Below, one piece after another: positions 9,774 to 19,381 of a stretch of DNA of 64,000 bases. Every line of letters begins with the position of its first letter. The first letter of the stretch is position 1. A model generated the notes under the pieces. It was given only the letters and a program-made list of their open reading frames with translations, was not told the DNA's origin and made no database searches. The position numbers and the translations under genes are program-made. The stretch is from contig DATAPD010000028.1 in the NCBI GenBank assembly GCA_036265385.1, positions 26,182-90,181 of the forward strand. The letters run 5' to 3'. This DNA comes from DATAPD01 sp036265385 (lineage in GTDB: Bacteria > Acidobacteriota > Terriglobia > Terriglobales > Acidobacteriaceae).

Positions 9774-9833
9774 AAATGTCCTTTCTAGGATTTGAAACTT
9801 TTGTTTTGCCTCGCCAATAAAGACCGTGTAACC

Positions 9834-10565
9834 CTAATTGGGCGTGGCCGCTTTCGTAGGCGCCGCAGGACGCTTTGCTGGCGTGCTTGCTTTCCCAGCA
9901 GCGCCGGTCGAGGCAGCAGCACCCCGCTCGATCTTGATGTGGTTGATCTTAACGGGATGAAAAGGCTTGTCATTGCGTGGATCCGTCGCCATGCGAGCAA
10001 TCTGTTTCACAAGGGCCACGCTTGCGTCATCGCACTGGCCAAAGATGGTGTGGTGTCCATCGAGGTGAGGAACCGGGGCTTCAGTGATGAAGAATTGAGA
10101 TCCATTCGTATTTGGCCCTGAGTTTGCCATCGCCAGGCGACCGGGCCGATCGAACCGCAGCGTAGATACGAACTCATCATTGAACTTGTAACCTGGATCG
10201 CCGGCTCCAGTTCCTGACGGGTCGCCACCCTGGATCATGAAGTTGGGTATCACGCGGTGAAAAATGGTTCCATCGTAAAGTGGAACGCCTTTCTTAGTAA
10301 CGTGCGAAACTGGATTTTTCCATTCACGCGTGCCCGTCGCCAAACCGATGAAGTTCATCACGGTCGTGGGAGTTTCCTTTTCGAATAACTTGCATCGAAG
10401 CGTGCCAACCGTAGTGTCGAAGACAGCTGTTGGCTCAGCACCAGAGGATGAATGGGATGCTTGAGCGGCAGGCGTTCGCTTGGGAGGCGTCGCTGGTTTG
10501 GTCGCCTGCGACCACATCGGTATGTTCGAACAAAAAAATACGAGAGCCAGAACGGCACTTCGCAT
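9834..10565 (-). CDS. exported peptidyl-prolyl isomerase, cyclophilin type
   Basis: The 243 residues begin with a signal peptide (RSAVLALVFFCSNIPMWSQA) and a Pro/Ala/Ser-rich linker. A cyclophilin domain follows (FHRVIPNFMIQGGDP, NGSQFFITEAP, GHHTIFGQC), then a Pro/Ala/Lys-rich tail. It is probably periplasmic. AAGGAG lies seven bases before the ATG. The gene pair gives the cell one cytosolic and one envelope copy. Confidence 0.92.
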   Translation of the reverse strand: MRSAVLALVFFCSNIPMWSQATKPATPPKRTPAAQASHSSSGAEPTAVFDTTVGTLRCKLFEKETPTTVMNFIGLATGTREWKNPVSHVTKKGVPLYDGTIFHRVIPNFMIQGGDPSGTGAGDPGYKFNDEFVSTLRFDRPGRLAMANSGPNTNGSQFFITEAPVPHLDGHHTIFGQCDDASVALVKQIARMATDPRNDKPFHPVKINHIKIERGAAASTGAAGKASTPAKRPAAPTKAATPN

Positions 10566-10617
10566 GAATGCTCCTTAAAAAATTGAGGTCCTATTTAATT
10601 CTACGATAGAAAGCTAT

Positions 10618-11895
10618 TTAATTTGACGCTGCCTTAGCCGGCGCTTCTTTCTTTTCAGCCTGCATCTGTCGGCTCACCTTTTCAACTTCTCGGAATACCC
10701 GCAGCAGGTTTCCACCGAGAATCTTGTGGATCTCCTGCTCCGTATACCCACGGTCTAACAGCGCCTGTGTGATCTTGGGTAAGTCGGCCGCAGAATCAAT
10801 CCCCATCGGTGTAGCGCCGCTGACGCCGTCGAAGTCTGAGCCCAAACCAACGTGGTCAATCCCAGCTGTCTTTGCAATATGGTCGATGTTGTCGATCAGA
10901 GACTTGAGAGGTGGCCGCGGAACCTTTGCCGCCCACTCGCGTTCGATGTGGTCGATATCCACATAGCTCACCGTCTGCCCGGCGTCTTTCTTTTCTTTTA
11001 TGAATGCAGCGACAGCGGCATCGCGCTCCTTCGCCTGCGCTTCGAATGTTTTACGGTAATCGTCGTCGATAAAAGCATTGAAAAAGTTGACCTGCACGAC
11101 ACCACCGTTTTTCGCAACTGCTCGCAGCATGTCATCTGTCATATTTCGAGGATGATTCGATAGTTCGCGTGACGATGAATGAGAAGCGATCACAGGAGCC
11201 TTAGTCGTGGCGATAGCGTCAGAAAACGTTTTGTCAGAAACATGAGAGATGTCGACCATCATCCCGAGACGATTCATCTCCAGCACCACTTCGCGCCCGA
11301 AATCGGTGAGTCCGTTATGGTGCTCCACTTTAGGGTCATTGATATCGCCTGAGGAGTCTGCCCATTCATTCGTATTCGACCAACTCAGGGTCATGTAGCG
11401 AACACCAAGGCGGTAGTAGTCCCGCACCAGATGAAGGTCGCTTTCAATCGAGTGCCCGCCTTCAATTCCCATCAACGCGGCTAGTTTTTTCTCCTTATGG
11501 GACCGCTCAATATCTGCAACGCTGAACGCCATCATCATGCGGTCAGGATGTCGCGCCGCCTGTTCATATACGGAGTCAATGAGATCGAGCGTATGCTGCG
11601 CAAATCGGCCCTGGTTCGTGTTCGGCTCGACCCATATGGAAAAAAACTCCGCGCCTAAATTGCCAGCGTGCGCCTTGTCGAGACTGATGTGTCCGTAATC
11701 GTTGGGATTGGTGTTGCCGATGTCGTACTTCTCATCCAGAAATCGCTGCGGCGTGTCGGCATGAGTGTCCACAACGATAGCCGTGGCATGGATCTTCTGT
11801 GCCTTCGGGCTGACCGTAACGTTTCCTGTCTGAGACAGCGCCTGTATCGAAATTACAACGAGCGTCGCAAGAGTGAGCTTGGCAAGCTTGTGCAT
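10618..11895 (-). CDS. membrane dipeptidase, peptidase family M19
   Basis: Zinc dipeptidase of the renal-dipeptidase family, here with a signal peptide (KLAKLTLATLVVISIQALS) and so periplasmic. Metal ligands are visible in VVDTHADTP, the Glu of GIEGGHS and the histidine of IASHSSSREL. VGLGSDFDG near the C-terminus is also a family motif. I start at the ATG at 11895; an in-frame start 30 bases upstream (11925) adds only a polar extension. It probably cleaves dipeptides, possibly D-amino-acid-containing ones from the wall. Confidence 0.93.
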   Translation of the reverse strand: MHKLAKLTLATLVVISIQALSQTGNVTVSPKAQKIHATAIVVDTHADTPQRFLDEKYDIGNTNPNDYGHISLDKAHAGNLGAEFFSIWVEPNTNQGRFAQHTLDLIDSVYEQAARHPDRMMMAFSVADIERSHKEKKLAALMGIEGGHSIESDLHLVRDYYRLGVRYMTLSWSNTNEWADSSGDINDPKVEHHNGLTDFGREVVLEMNRLGMMVDISHVSDKTFSDAIATTKAPVIASHSSSRELSNHPRNMTDDMLRAVAKNGGVVQVNFFNAFIDDDYRKTFEAQAKERDAAVAAFIKEKKDAGQTVSYVDIDHIEREWAAKVPRPPLKSLIDNIDHIAKTAGIDHVGLGSDFDGVSGATPMGIDSAADLPKITQALLDRGYTEQEIHKILGGNLLRVFREVEKVSRQMQAEKKEAPAKAASN

Positions 11896-11948
11896 AGTTG
11901 TTGGATTGGCCCGTCGATTGTACACGCTCAGCGCTGGGGACAGCAGCC

Positions 11949-12461
11949 TTAGCGTAGGCTCTTGAGTGCAAGTTCAATGCATGTCTGCAGAGGCTGATCA
12001 GTGTCAAGAATCACCTTCGGCAACGTAATCGTTTCGAAGCGTGTTTTCACTTCCATATAAAGATCGAATGTGCGATTGCGGGCGGGATGCTCTGACAGTT
12101 GATTGGATGAGAGACGTTTCTTAACAGACTCTTCTGAGCAGATGCATTCGATAATTTTCCAGGGCTGATCAACCCTCTTGGCAAACTGGACGACATGATC
12201 AACTTGGTGAGTCCGCGAAAAAGGACGTCCATCGAGGAAAACATACCGCTTCGCATTGCGTTTGAAAAGGAATGCTGCGGCATTCAACATGATGTCTACA
12301 CAGAAATCATCCTGCGTCGCAGAATACTCCACGTCTTCTGGCGCGAAAACAGCGTGCCGGATCTGGTCTTTGCTGAGTAAAGCACCTGAGAGTTGGGTTG
12401 CGAGCGCGCGAGCTAGAGTGGTCTTGCCTGTGCCTGGCAGACCCGCCATGATGACTAGCAA
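11949..12461 (-). CDS. P-loop ATPase/kinase (AAA_33 / zeta-like)
   Basis: A 170-residue small-molecule-kinase-like protein with a Walker A motif GLPGTGKTTLA at residues 7-17, a SKDQIR element after the second strand and a FLDGRPFSR segment. This matches the AAA_33/zeta-toxin/chloramphenicol-phosphotransferase-like group. No antitoxin-like partner is adjacent, so I do not call it a toxin. It starts four bases after the upstream DUF5715-like gene ends and is probably cotranscribed with it. Confidence 0.75.
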   Translation of the reverse strand: MLVIMAGLPGTGKTTLARALATQLSGALLSKDQIRHAVFAPEDVEYSATQDDFCVDIMLNAAAFLFKRNAKRYVFLDGRPFSRTHQVDHVVQFAKRVDQPWKIIECICSEESVKKRLSSNQLSEHPARNRTFDLYMEVKTRFETITLPKVILDTDQPLQTCIELALKSLR

Positions 12462-12464
12462 GGA

Positions 12465-13202
12465 TTAAGGCTTGGTTCCCGCGGACGCGGTTTCGGCTTC
12501 GCGCGCAGCGTTGACCGGTACGATGCTCTGGCTAGTACGCCAATCCGCATAGTGATCAGAAACCATCACGTGAAATACCCACTGTCGGCGCTCTTCCTCC
12601 GGTTCGATCAAGCCGAGAGCGCGAAGATAGAACAAGTATCTGTGAACGAACTGAACCTGCTCGCGGCTCATTCCCCGGCGTTGAATATCCAGCGTAAGAC
12701 CAGCCAGGTGGGAAGACGCCGTCTCTCCTTCTGCAGGAGCCGCATTTCTGTTGTGCCGACGTAGTTTCTTTTGGACCTTCACCGTTCGAACTGCGGAATT
12801 AACTTGGATTTGTTCGTGGAAGCGATTGTAGTAAGCCTGACTTAGGTCTTCGACAAAGTCCCGAGTCCACGGTCGGCAATATCGACGTGCCGGATCTAGT
12901 CGCCGGTCCACTCTTAAGCTTTCACTCTCACGAATGGGCACCAGCGCCGCACTTGCCTTAAGAGCCTCGAGTTCGTCGTCATCCTGGATACGAGGTAATT
13001 CCAGCCGATCGATCTCTTCATTCTGCTTCAAAAGAGATTCGCGGGACGGCCGAAACATGGGATTCCAGCGCAGCCTTCGTCCATGTCGCCTGTAGCTCGT
13101 TTTCTTTCGGATCGTGGGAGCGCTCGCGGTATGCAGCGCGAATGAAGGCGCCGCGATCGAGAGCATCAGCAGAATCAGAACCGTGTATGCGCGAAGTCTC
13201 AT
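12465..13202 (-). CDS. exported DUF5715-like protein, peptidase M15-like fold
   Basis: After a signal peptide (RAYTVLILLMLSIAAPSFA) comes a basic stretch and then a C-terminal domain with VNSAVRT, SSHLAGLTLDIQRRG and WVFHVMV. The SxHxxGxxxD and late His arrangement resembles the zinc site of M15/VanY-type carboxypeptidases, which suggests a wall-related role. Family assignment as DUF5715 is from memory of acidobacterial proteins. The frame is open to 13325, but the extra N-terminal residues precede the signal peptide, so I use the ATG at 13202. I see no strong ribosome site. Confidence 0.65.
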   Translation of the reverse strand: MRLRAYTVLILLMLSIAAPSFALHTASAPTIRKKTSYRRHGRRLRWNPMFRPSRESLLKQNEEIDRLELPRIQDDDELEALKASAALVPIRESESLRVDRRLDPARRYCRPWTRDFVEDLSQAYYNRFHEQIQVNSAVRTVKVQKKLRRHNRNAAPAEGETASSHLAGLTLDIQRRGMSREQVQFVHRYLFYLRALGLIEPEEERRQWVFHVMVSDHYADWRTSQSIVPVNAAREAETASAGTKP

Positions 13203-13529
13203 CCGGGGAAGCAGCGCACCAGTCGACGCCTTGGCTGACGTCGCTGGGCAAAACAGGCCGCGTACGGCCAGGTATTTTCCGAAGCAGGAAATCGTCTCTT
13301 TCGTTTTCGAGTACCAGTGGCGCACAGGTTACCCTTTGATTACTGACGATTTTTTAGACACCAGAGCCCACATTTCAAGAGCACGCAAAAGGCCGTACAG
13401 GTCGATACCTTGCGCTTCGGAAGCCGATGAAAACGATCAGGTGGTCGTATCCCAAGCCCAAATACGTAAACGTGGTTACTGACAATCTTTTGCGATTGCG
13501 ACGCAAAGCGTCATTTATGGAAAAACGCC

Positions 13530-14285
13530 CTACTTGCGGAATAGGTCGCCGACAGCCTGTTTCATGACCTCCCGCCCAACCTCGGAGATCGATTTCGTTA
13601 GCGGGATGTCTTTGGGACAGATTTCAACGCAGTTCTGAGCGTATCCGCACTCTTGGATTCCACCATCGCCCATCAATGTAGTCAGTCGGTCACGTTTTAG
13701 TGCAGCGCCGGTTGGGTGAGTATTAAAGAGCCGGGCTTGGGAAATTGCGGCTGCGCCAACGAAGTCCGTGTCCTCGTTGAACTGTGGACACGCCTCCATG
13801 CAGCAGCAACACGAAATGCATCGCGAGAGAGGATAAGCAGCCTCTTGCTCCTGCATACTTAGCCTGGGGCCCGGACCGAGATCGTATGTCCCGTCAATCG
13901 GTACCCATGCCTTCACAGCCTTAAGGTTCTCGAATAAAACGGAGCGATCTACAGCTAAATCACGCACAATCGGAAACTTCGAAAATGGCTCTAGTTTGAT
14001 GGGCTGTTCAAGCGAATCGAGAAGCGCTGAACAGGCCATACGGGCGCGACCATTGATCAACATGGCGCACGAGCCGCACACTTCCTCCAGGCAATTTGAA
14101 TCGTAAGTGACAGGAGTGGTTTTTTTGCCGTCGCGAGTTACGGGATTCGCCGCAATGTCCATGAGCGCGGAAGTGACATTCATGTTGCGGCGATAGGGGA
14201 GTTCGAACTCTTCCCAGGCCGGTTTGGCGTCGGGAGTGAGCTGACGTTTGATCTTGATGATTACTGTTTTCTTATCGTTTGCCAT
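13530..14285 (-). CDS. sdhB: succinate dehydrogenase/fumarate reductase iron-sulfur subunit
   Basis: The 251 residues carry the 2Fe-2S ligands (CLEEVCGSCAML and the later C in RMACSALL), the 4Fe-4S motif CISCCCCMEACP and the 3Fe-4S motif CGYAQNCVEICPKD. It passes electrons from the SdhA flavin to the membrane quinone. It is the last gene of the minus-strand operon sdhC-sdhA-sdhB, 30 bp after sdhA. Confidence 0.95.
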   Translation of the reverse strand: MANDKKTVIIKIKRQLTPDAKPAWEEFELPYRRNMNVTSALMDIAANPVTRDGKKTTPVTYDSNCLEEVCGSCAMLINGRARMACSALLDSLEQPIKLEPFSKFPIVRDLAVDRSVLFENLKAVKAWVPIDGTYDLGPGPRLSMQEQEAAYPLSRCISCCCCMEACPQFNEDTDFVGAAAISQARLFNTHPTGAALKRDRLTTLMGDGGIQECGYAQNCVEICPKDIPLTKSISEVGREVMKQAVGDLFRK

Positions 14286-14315
14286 TTGCTTCTAACTGAT
14301 AGCTCCCGACTTCTT

Positions 14316-16082
14316 CTAATACTTCCGCGGTCTCGGTGGAATTAGCGATGCATCCACTGGCTCGAATTCAAATTTAGGTTCATCCGCATCCGGAGCGAAT
14401 GTTGCTTTCGTCGTTTTCATCCAGTTCTTATCGTCTCGATCGGGGAAGTCCGGTTTGTAATGCGAGCCACGAGATTCGTCCCGCATTCCAGCTCCTTGGG
14501 CGATTACACGCGAAAGCTGGAGCATATTGTAGAGCTGACGGGCAAACACCACGCTCGTATTAGCCCACTGCGTTCGGTCGCTCATGTTGATTTTCTGAAA
14601 ACGTTCCAGCATCTCAACGAGCTTGGCATCGGTTTCCTGCAAATTCTTGTTGTAGCGAATGACCGTGCAGTTCTTAGTCATCAATTCGCCCAACTCGCGC
14701 CATAGCAGGAATGGATTTTCGTTTCCATCGGCGCTCATCAGGCGGCCATTGAACTCTTCTTGCCGCTTCCGCTCGGCATCGAAATCACCGTTCGCTGGCG
14801 CTTCGGTCAGATTTTTGGCGTAGCGCATCGCATTTGGACCGGCCACAAAGCCACCGAAGATGCATGAGACCAGCGAATTTGCGCCCAGCCGATTCGCACC
14901 GTGGTATTGGTATTCCGCTTCTCCTGCCGCGAAAATGCCGGGAATATTGGTCGCCTGATCGTAGTCAATCCAAAGACCGCCCATGGTGTAGTGCATACCC
15001 GGAAAGATCTTCATCGGCGTGTCGCGAGGATCATCTCCCACAAATTTCTCGTAAATCTCCAGAATGCCTTCGAGTTTCCGGTCAAGAATCTTACGATCGA
15101 TGTGAGTCAGATCCAGGTACACCATCGGTTTGCCATCGATACCGAGGTTGTACTCGTAAACGACCTTGAAGATCGCGCGGGTAGCTACGTCCCGCGGAAC
15201 CAGGTTTCCGTATTTCGGATACCACTCCTCAAGAAAATACCAGCGTTCGCTTTCCGGTATTGACTTCGGATCGCGTGTGTCTCCGGGTGTTTTCGGAACC
15301 CAAACACGGCCACCTTCGCCGCGGGCGGATTCCGACATGAGCCGGAGCTTGTCCTCGCCCGGTATCGAAGTCGGATGAACCTGAATGAACTCACCGTTGG
15401 CGTAATAACACCCTTGCTGGTAAAGCGCCGATTGAGCAGATCCCGTGCAAACAACTGAATTCGTGCTCTTGCCGAAGATTGCACCCACGCCACCGGTCGC
15501 AATGATGATTGCGTCTGCAGGAAATGTACGCACTTCCATCGTGCGCAGATCCATGGCGCAGATTCCTCTACAGACTCGATTGCCGTCGAGAACGGCTGAA
15601 AGAAACTCCCAATGCTCGTACTTCTTTACCTTGCCTTCTGATTCGTACCGCCGAACCTGTTCATCGAGGGCATACAAAAGCTGCTGTCCAGTCGTTGCGC
15701 CGGCGAATGCGGTCCGGTTGTAAAGAGTTCCGCCGAAACGACGGAAATCGAGCAGCCCTTCCGGTGTCCGATTGAAGGGAACGCCCATGCGATCCAGCAA
15801 ATCGATGATGCCTGGAGCCGCATCACACATCGCTTTTACAGGGGGTTGGTTGGCGAGGAAATCTCCCCCATATGCCGTGTCGTCAAAGTGCTGCCAGGTG
15901 GAATCGCCCTCGCCTTTTAAATTCTTTGCAGCATTGATTCCGCCTTGTGCGCACACGGAGTGCGATCGTTTCACCGGCACGATCGAGAACAGGTCCACGT
16001 GACCGCCCATCTCGGCAATCTTGATGACGGCTGAGAGACCGGCTAACCCTCCACCTACAACGATTATTTTTGGAATCGCCAT
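14316..16082 (-). CDS. sdhA: succinate dehydrogenase/fumarate reductase flavoprotein subunit
   Basis: The 588 residues contain the FAD site (VVGGGLAGLSAVIKIAEMGG at the N-terminus), the covalent-flavin region HSVCAQGGINAA, the substrate motifs HPTSIPG and ARGEGGRVW, and the capping-domain segment GMHYTMGGLWIDYD. It oxidises succinate to fumarate. Sequence style (GEGDSTWQHFDDTAYGGDFLANQPPV) and the single cytochrome subunit upstream fit the type-B, Bacillus-like complex. Confidence 0.96.
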   Translation of the reverse strand: MAIPKIIVVGGGLAGLSAVIKIAEMGGHVDLFSIVPVKRSHSVCAQGGINAAKNLKGEGDSTWQHFDDTAYGGDFLANQPPVKAMCDAAPGIIDLLDRMGVPFNRTPEGLLDFRRFGGTLYNRTAFAGATTGQQLLYALDEQVRRYESEGKVKKYEHWEFLSAVLDGNRVCRGICAMDLRTMEVRTFPADAIIIATGGVGAIFGKSTNSVVCTGSAQSALYQQGCYYANGEFIQVHPTSIPGEDKLRLMSESARGEGGRVWVPKTPGDTRDPKSIPESERWYFLEEWYPKYGNLVPRDVATRAIFKVVYEYNLGIDGKPMVYLDLTHIDRKILDRKLEGILEIYEKFVGDDPRDTPMKIFPGMHYTMGGLWIDYDQATNIPGIFAAGEAEYQYHGANRLGANSLVSCIFGGFVAGPNAMRYAKNLTEAPANGDFDAERKRQEEFNGRLMSADGNENPFLLWRELGELMTKNCTVIRYNKNLQETDAKLVEMLERFQKINMSDRTQWANTSVVFARQLYNMLQLSRVIAQGAGMRDESRGSHYKPDFPDRDDKNWMKTTKATFAPDADEPKFEFEPVDASLIPPRPRKY

Positions 16083-16103
16083 TCTTTTATCCGATTTTGA
16101 AAC

Positions 16104-16856
16104 CTACTCCGGCATTCCAGGTCGCGCATTCTCAATGGCTGCAGCTCCGGCAGGATCTGTTGGCTGTCGGGGCGTGCTGCGGAACTTCGACAGACTTGCC
16201 AACCCCACTCCGCTCAGCAGAAAAAAGAAAGCAATGCAAACGACTAGAAAACGCTGCCTGGCTTTTTCTCCCGTCGTCAGACCCCATTTTGCTGCAAACA
16301 ACCAAATCCCGTACGCGAAGTGCCAGGATGCTGCCACTAAACCAACTACGTAGAAGATGAACAATCCGGGCTGCAATACCTCGGCTTGGACACGTCCGAA
16401 GGATGCGCCCGCATACTCGTGCAAGTCGATCCCCGTAAAACGGAGCGTGTATGTGTGCCAAACGATGTATGCGAACGCGATACCCCCCGTCCAGCGTTGC
16501 ATCGTGTACATCCAATTTCCACTCCAGGGATACTCAGATACGTTTCCGTCTCCGCGAAACCAAATGTAGAAGCCGTAAAGCCCATGGAAGAGTATTGGCA
16601 ACCAGATGCCGAACAGCTCGAGGGCTGTTACCAGCGGGAGGCTCGCCAGGAACCGAACCTGTCTTGCGTAAGCGCTCGGTCCTCCAATCGCGGAGGCATT
16701 CGAAATCAGAATATGTTCAAACAGGAATGCACCGACTGGAATGATCCCGGTCAGTGAATGTAAACGCCGAAGCCAAAACGAAGTGCCTTCACCTGCGCGA
16801 AGGGGAGCCACACCTTCTCGTATCGAGGGAGCCGCAGAGCTTGCGGTTGACGCCAC
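16104..16856 (-). CDS. sdhC: succinate dehydrogenase cytochrome b subunit (type B)
   Basis: The 250-residue membrane anchor has about five hydrophobic segments and conserved histidines (WLRRLHSLTG, FEHILISN, FHGLYGFYIW, IVWHTYTLRFTG, WHFAYGIWLF) suited to bind two haems. It matches the single-subunit di-haem cytochrome b558 of type-B complexes. Start is GTG at 16856 with AAGGAG upstream. It is first in the sdh operon. Confidence 0.93.
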   Translation of the reverse strand: MASTASSAAPSIREGVAPLRAGEGTSFWLRRLHSLTGIIPVGAFLFEHILISNASAIGGPSAYARQVRFLASLPLVTALELFGIWLPILFHGLYGFYIWFRGDGNVSEYPWSGNWMYTMQRWTGGIAFAYIVWHTYTLRFTGIDLHEYAGASFGRVQAEVLQPGLFIFYVVGLVAASWHFAYGIWLFAAKWGLTTGEKARQRFLVVCIAFFFLLSGVGLASLSKFRSTPRQPTDPAGAAAIENARPGMPE

Positions 16857-16925
16857 GGTACCTCTCCTTGTCAGTTCGCGAGTGTAAGGCGAACTTTTTA
16901 TTATCCAAGTGCCCTCATTGTGAAG

Positions 16926-17606
16926 TCAAGAAACAACGTCCGAATCATGTTGAGTGCCGGGAAACCTCTCTTCAGACCGATAATGCAAATCGCTCTGTTG
17001 GTCGAACCACTCGAGAAATGCGCGAAAAGCGGCGCCTCGATGGCTGTACCGAGCCTTTTCCTCGGAAGTCAGCTCAGCGAAGGTTTTTTTAAGGCTAGGG
17101 AAAAAAAACATCGGGTCGTACCCGAACCCGCCGGTTCCGCGCAGGTGGTCGATAATCACGCCCTCCGCTTTTCCATGAAAAGTTCCCAAGATTCGGCCAT
17201 TTTGGGCGGCGGCAATCACGCAAACGAACCGGCCTGCGCGTTTCTCTGCTGGCAAACCTTCCAGTTCACGAAGCACCTTCGCGTTGTTGGCCTGATCCTC
17301 CGTATTGGCATCAGCTTTGTGAGGCTCGTCGGCCGCATAGCGGGCGGAATGAACGCCAGGTAAACCTCCCAGCGCATCTATCTCGAGCCCGGAATCATCT
17401 GCTAGCACGAGTCGTTCCGGAACTTGGCGGCTGTATTCTTCCGCTTTTTTACGCGCGTTAGCTTCAAAGGTCTTTCCGTCTTCCACAACGGTGGGGAAGT
17501 CATTGAAATGAGGAATTCCGCACACCCTCACGTTATGTTCGACAGCGGCGCCTGCGAAATCACGCAATTTTCCCGGATTCGATGTTGCAATTAATACCTC
17601 TCTCAT
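16926..17606 (-). CDS. rdgB: non-canonical purine NTP pyrophosphatase (RdgB/HAM1)
   Basis: Removes ITP, XTP and dITP from the nucleotide pool. The 226 residues begin MREVLIATSNPGKLRDF and contain VLADDSGLEIDALGGLPGVHSARYA and GYDPMFFFP, all signature motifs. The start codon overlaps the stop of the upstream membrane-protein gene (ATGA), so translation is coupled; the longer open frame to 17705 would overlap that gene and is not needed. Confidence 0.95.
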   Translation of the reverse strand: MREVLIATSNPGKLRDFAGAAVEHNVRVCGIPHFNDFPTVVEDGKTFEANARKKAEEYSRQVPERLVLADDSGLEIDALGGLPGVHSARYAADEPHKADANTEDQANNAKVLRELEGLPAEKRAGRFVCVIAAAQNGRILGTFHGKAEGVIIDHLRGTGGFGYDPMFFFPSLKKTFAELTSEEKARYSHRGAAFRAFLEWFDQQSDLHYRSEERFPGTQHDSDVVS

Positions 17607-19267
17607 TTGGTCATGATCCTCGGTCCTCTGACACGCAGAATAAGCAAGTAGGCAGTCACCAACAGCGCCACCAAGGTTATGCAAAGGCCGAGCGTCCGAT
17701 CCCACGTTCTCAGAAACGACACATGGATATTGCTCTTGCCTGCTGGAACTGTGACGGTCAATTCTCCTGTTTCACCCTTTGCAGTGGCCACTTTTCCGCC
17801 ATTCACCAATGCCGTCCACGCTGGATAATCAAATAACCGAACAACGATCTGGGCGGGTGCTCCCGCCAAGACTGAAAACTCCTTTTGTTCCGCCTCCCAG
17901 CGGCTGATGGTGATTGTTGTTTTTTCGGAAGTCGCGGCACTCACGGTTTTTGCATCACGGCGAATGTCCTCGGGGTCCATGCCAGCAGGGACGTATTCAT
18001 CCGTTCCCTCGTAGCCAACGTGATCGTGGACCGCATCGACCATTTCTTTGACATCTGCGGCATCATCCCACCAGGGCTGTTGAATGTGATAAGCCCCAAC
18101 GAGGACCACACCGAAGAGGATGCCGCACAAGAGTGCCCTTTGTGGCCACCGGGAAATTCCGATTGCGGTTAAGAGAGCAAATGGGACACCAAGGCAAAGC
18201 AGCCATCGCCATGGCAATTGCACAAACCGCAGTTTGGGCAAATGATCCCAAAGTGGCAGTGAGATGGACGACATGAGAAGAATCGCCATGGCAGACCATG
18301 TCAGACAAGAAAGCCATAGCTGTGGCTCGGCTTTGCGCCACTTGCGACTCATCCAGAACACGAATACTAAAATTACGATCTCGGTTGCCGCTACAAGTGT
18401 GACAAGCGCGTTGAATCGATTGTGGTCCGGATCCCGAATCACCGTCATCAGAAAGTTATCTTTGGGACTTACACCCGGCGCAAATATTTGATCGATGTTG
18501 ATCCAGCGGGTTTCGTAAGCTGCTGGTATCAAGTAAAACGCCGCCAAACCAGTTCCGAGCAAAATGGCCCAGGTAAAATACCAGCCGAATCTCCACTCAC
18601 GCCGAATCGCCATCTGCGTCAAAACAAGCACTGCAAGCGAGTACATCAGCATTACTGCGGAAGGAGCGTTGGTGAGCCAGCCAGCTGCTACTACGAACGT
18701 CAATGCAACAAATGAGCTCTTTTTGCCTTCAGAAATTTGGAGCACCAGCAGCATCAATGCCGGCATGAGGCATGCCGCAAGCAACTCGGCAAACGCACTC
18801 CGCCAATAGATAACGACAATGATGTAGGGGTTTACCGCATATAAGGCAGCCGCAAACGACGCATCACGACGATCCAAAAACCGCCGAGCCAAGAGGAACA
18901 TTGATATTCCTGCCAGTGTCACGGCAATCCAGATGTAAACGCCCGGTGCTATCTTCCAAGGCAACGCAAATCCAATCAGAGCGCCAAGGTTCCAAGAAGC
19001 CGGCGGATAAAAAATAAATCTAGGTTCTCCGTACTCCCAGTGCGCACCGGCGGCCCATCGTGGATAAGTCACACCCTGTTTCCACTGGCTGACGACTTCC
19101 AACCACGAGTACATGTGGAACTCGAAATCGTGCCCGGAAGCATTACCCATCCATGCGAAAGGCACGACCGCGCCCAACGCGACAGCAGCAACGATCAGAA
19201 GTGGCGTCCATAACAAAGGACCTCCCCTGTGGCCACCCTTCTTCGAACTATGCGGATCGACGTACAT
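17603..19267 (-). CDS. polytopic membrane protein, glycosyltransferase-C-like (PTPS-related/YfhO type)
   Basis: About 554 residues with roughly ten or more membrane helices. The early GHDFEFHMYSW and the EPRFIFYPPASW segment resemble the active-site loop of lipid-linked GT-C sugar transferases and the membrane domain family called 6-pyruvoyl-tetrahydropterin-synthase-related. A soluble beta domain (about residues 420-520) precedes a final helix. A TTG start 45 bases upstream is possible. It overlaps rdgB by four bases. Substrate is unknown. Confidence 0.7.
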   Translation of the reverse strand: MYVDPHSSKKGGHRGGPLLWTPLLIVAAVALGAVVPFAWMGNASGHDFEFHMYSWLEVVSQWKQGVTYPRWAAGAHWEYGEPRFIFYPPASWNLGALIGFALPWKIAPGVYIWIAVTLAGISMFLLARRFLDRRDASFAAALYAVNPYIIVVIYWRSAFAELLAACLMPALMLLVLQISEGKKSSFVALTFVVAAGWLTNAPSAVMLMYSLAVLVLTQMAIRREWRFGWYFTWAILLGTGLAAFYLIPAAYETRWINIDQIFAPGVSPKDNFLMTVIRDPDHNRFNALVTLVAATEIVILVFVFWMSRKWRKAEPQLWLSCLTWSAMAILLMSSISLPLWDHLPKLRFVQLPWRWLLCLGVPFALLTAIGISRWPQRALLCGILFGVVLVGAYHIQQPWWDDAADVKEMVDAVHDHVGYEGTDEYVPAGMDPEDIRRDAKTVSAATSEKTTITISRWEAEQKEFSVLAGAPAQIVVRLFDYPAWTALVNGGKVATAKGETGELTVTVPAGKSNIHVSFLRTWDRTLGLCITLVALLVTAYLLILRVRGPRIMTK

Positions 19268-19381
19268 TTCAGAAGCAGCACCGACGCCAATTAGATTTTC
19301 GACGAAAAGCAAGGAAGGAGTAAAGCTTCGTAACCTTTGTTTAGCATGAGTTCACAGCGAGAGACTGGAGGGAATCTGCGA

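Noticed and set aside
11949..12461. Zeta-type toxin
   Set aside because: The P-loop fold fits, but no antitoxin gene is adjacent and the gene seems part of a unit with a wall-related gene.
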